DNA of 5,455 bases from Novosphingobium sp. UBA6722 (lineage in GTDB: Bacteria; Pseudomonadota; Alphaproteobacteria; Sphingomonadales; Sphingomonadaceae). Shown here piece by piece: positions 5,067 through 5,455 of this stretch. The stretch spans positions 659-6,113 of the forward strand of contig DKII01000079.1 in NCBI GenBank assembly GCA_002454125.1, given 5' to 3'. Position 1 is the first letter of the stretch. Each line of letters opens with the position of its first letter. The notes under the pieces were generated by a model. That model was given only the letters and a program-made list of their open reading frames with translations, was not told the DNA's origin and did no database searches. A program made the translations under genes and the position numbers.

Positions 5067-5455
5067 ATGTCCCAGCTCATCATCCGCCGCGGCCTGGAAG
5101 AGCCCGATACCTCGGGCAATTTCGTGCCGCACAAGCCGGCCCGGCCTGAAAAGGCGGAAGGGCAGCGGCCGTTCAGGATCGTGTCCGAATACCAGCCCGC
5201 CGGGGACCAGCCGACCGCGATTGCCGAGCTGGTGGCGGGCGTGCAGGCCGGGGACCAGACCCAGGTGCTGCTGGGGGTAACCGGCAGCGGCAAGACCTTT
5301 ACCATGGCCCAGGTGATCGAGGCGACGCAGCGCCCGGCGCTGATCCTCGCGCCCAACAAGATTCTGGCCGCGCAGCTTTATGGCGAGATGAAGAGCTTCT
5401 TCCCCGAGAACGCGGTGGAGTACTTCGTTTCCTATTACGACTACTACCAGCCCGA
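5067..5455 (+). CDS. uvrB: Excinuclease ABC subunit B, N-terminal part (3' end outside window)
   Basis: The first 129 codons of UvrB, the helicase-like damage-verification subunit of UvrABC nucleotide excision repair. It receives damaged DNA from UvrA and recruits the nuclease UvrC. After a 35-residue leader containing IRRGLEEPDTSGNFVPHKP, the conserved start FRIVSEYQPAGDQPTAI (36-52) begins, followed by the Walker A motif GVTGSGKT (70-77), LILAPNKILAAQLYGEMK (92-109) and FVSYYDYYQP (120-129), the beginning of the beta-hairpin that inserts into DNA. The window ends there; full-length UvrB is about 670-730 residues. E. coli UvrB lacks the leader, but I recall similar ones in alphaproteobacteria. 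The ATG at 5067 is chosen because the leader fits the family and lies just after the SOS operator. Confidence 0.96.
   Translation, partial: MSQLIIRRGLEEPDTSGNFVPHKPARPEKAEGQRPFRIVSEYQPAGDQPTAIAELVAGVQAGDQTQVLLGVTGSGKTFTMAQVIEATQRPALILAPNKILAAQLYGEMKSFFPENAVEYFVSYYDYYQP

Noticed and set aside
4970..5359. A 129-codon minus-strand open frame across the divergent region and the start of uvrB.
   Set aside because: It is antisense to uvrB, which is unmistakable, and would cover the SOS operator; no domain is seen.

Overview
The window looks like chromosomal DNA of a high-GC alphaproteobacterium, most likely of the Sphingomonadales (Novosphingobium/Erythrobacter-like). This rests on a perfect alphaproteobacterial LexA box (GAAC-N7-GAAC) in front of uvrB, a sphingomonad-style TonB-dependent receptor with an RVPGF...NGARASSKS plug, an acyl-CoA dehydrogenase of the pimeloyl-CoA dehydrogenase small-subunit type, and strongly GC-biased codons throughout. 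The genus is inferred. I see no mobile element, tRNA, rRNA or CRISPR array.

Layout. Positions 1-565 (+) hold the 3' part of an acyl-CoA dehydrogenase gene. It converges on a 709-residue TonB-dependent outer-membrane receptor (570-2699, -), with only 4 bp between the stop codons and a hairpin over the junction. A 233-bp gap (2700-2932) carries the receptor's Shine-Dalgarno and a GC-rich hairpin, but no promoter I can defend. Next on the minus strand is a compact pair: an SDR-family oxidoreductase (3376-4152) and, 8 nt downstream of its stop, a 144-residue four-helix membrane protein (2933-3367, GTG start). The SDR Shine-Dalgarno lies inside a perfect 7-bp stem. Upstream of that, also on the minus strand, are a nucleotidyltransferase-fold protein (4400-4960) and a 64-residue basic protein (4231-4425) whose start lies inside the end of the nucleotidyltransferase gene. 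A 106-bp divergent control region (4961-5066) separates this pair from uvrB (5067 to the window end, +).

How the genes relate. The acyl-CoA dehydrogenase, receptor and SDR are typical of a sphingomonad that takes up and oxidises lipidic or aromatic compounds, but nothing here proves one shared pathway. uvrB is a DNA-repair gene with a clear SOS operator. The divergent nucleotidyltransferase/small-protein pair shares that control region and is the least described part of the window: its overlapping two-gene layout resembles toxin-antitoxin modules, which is inference only. Both divergent genes have candidate promoters placed so that transcription would begin at or next to the start codon (leaderless mRNA).
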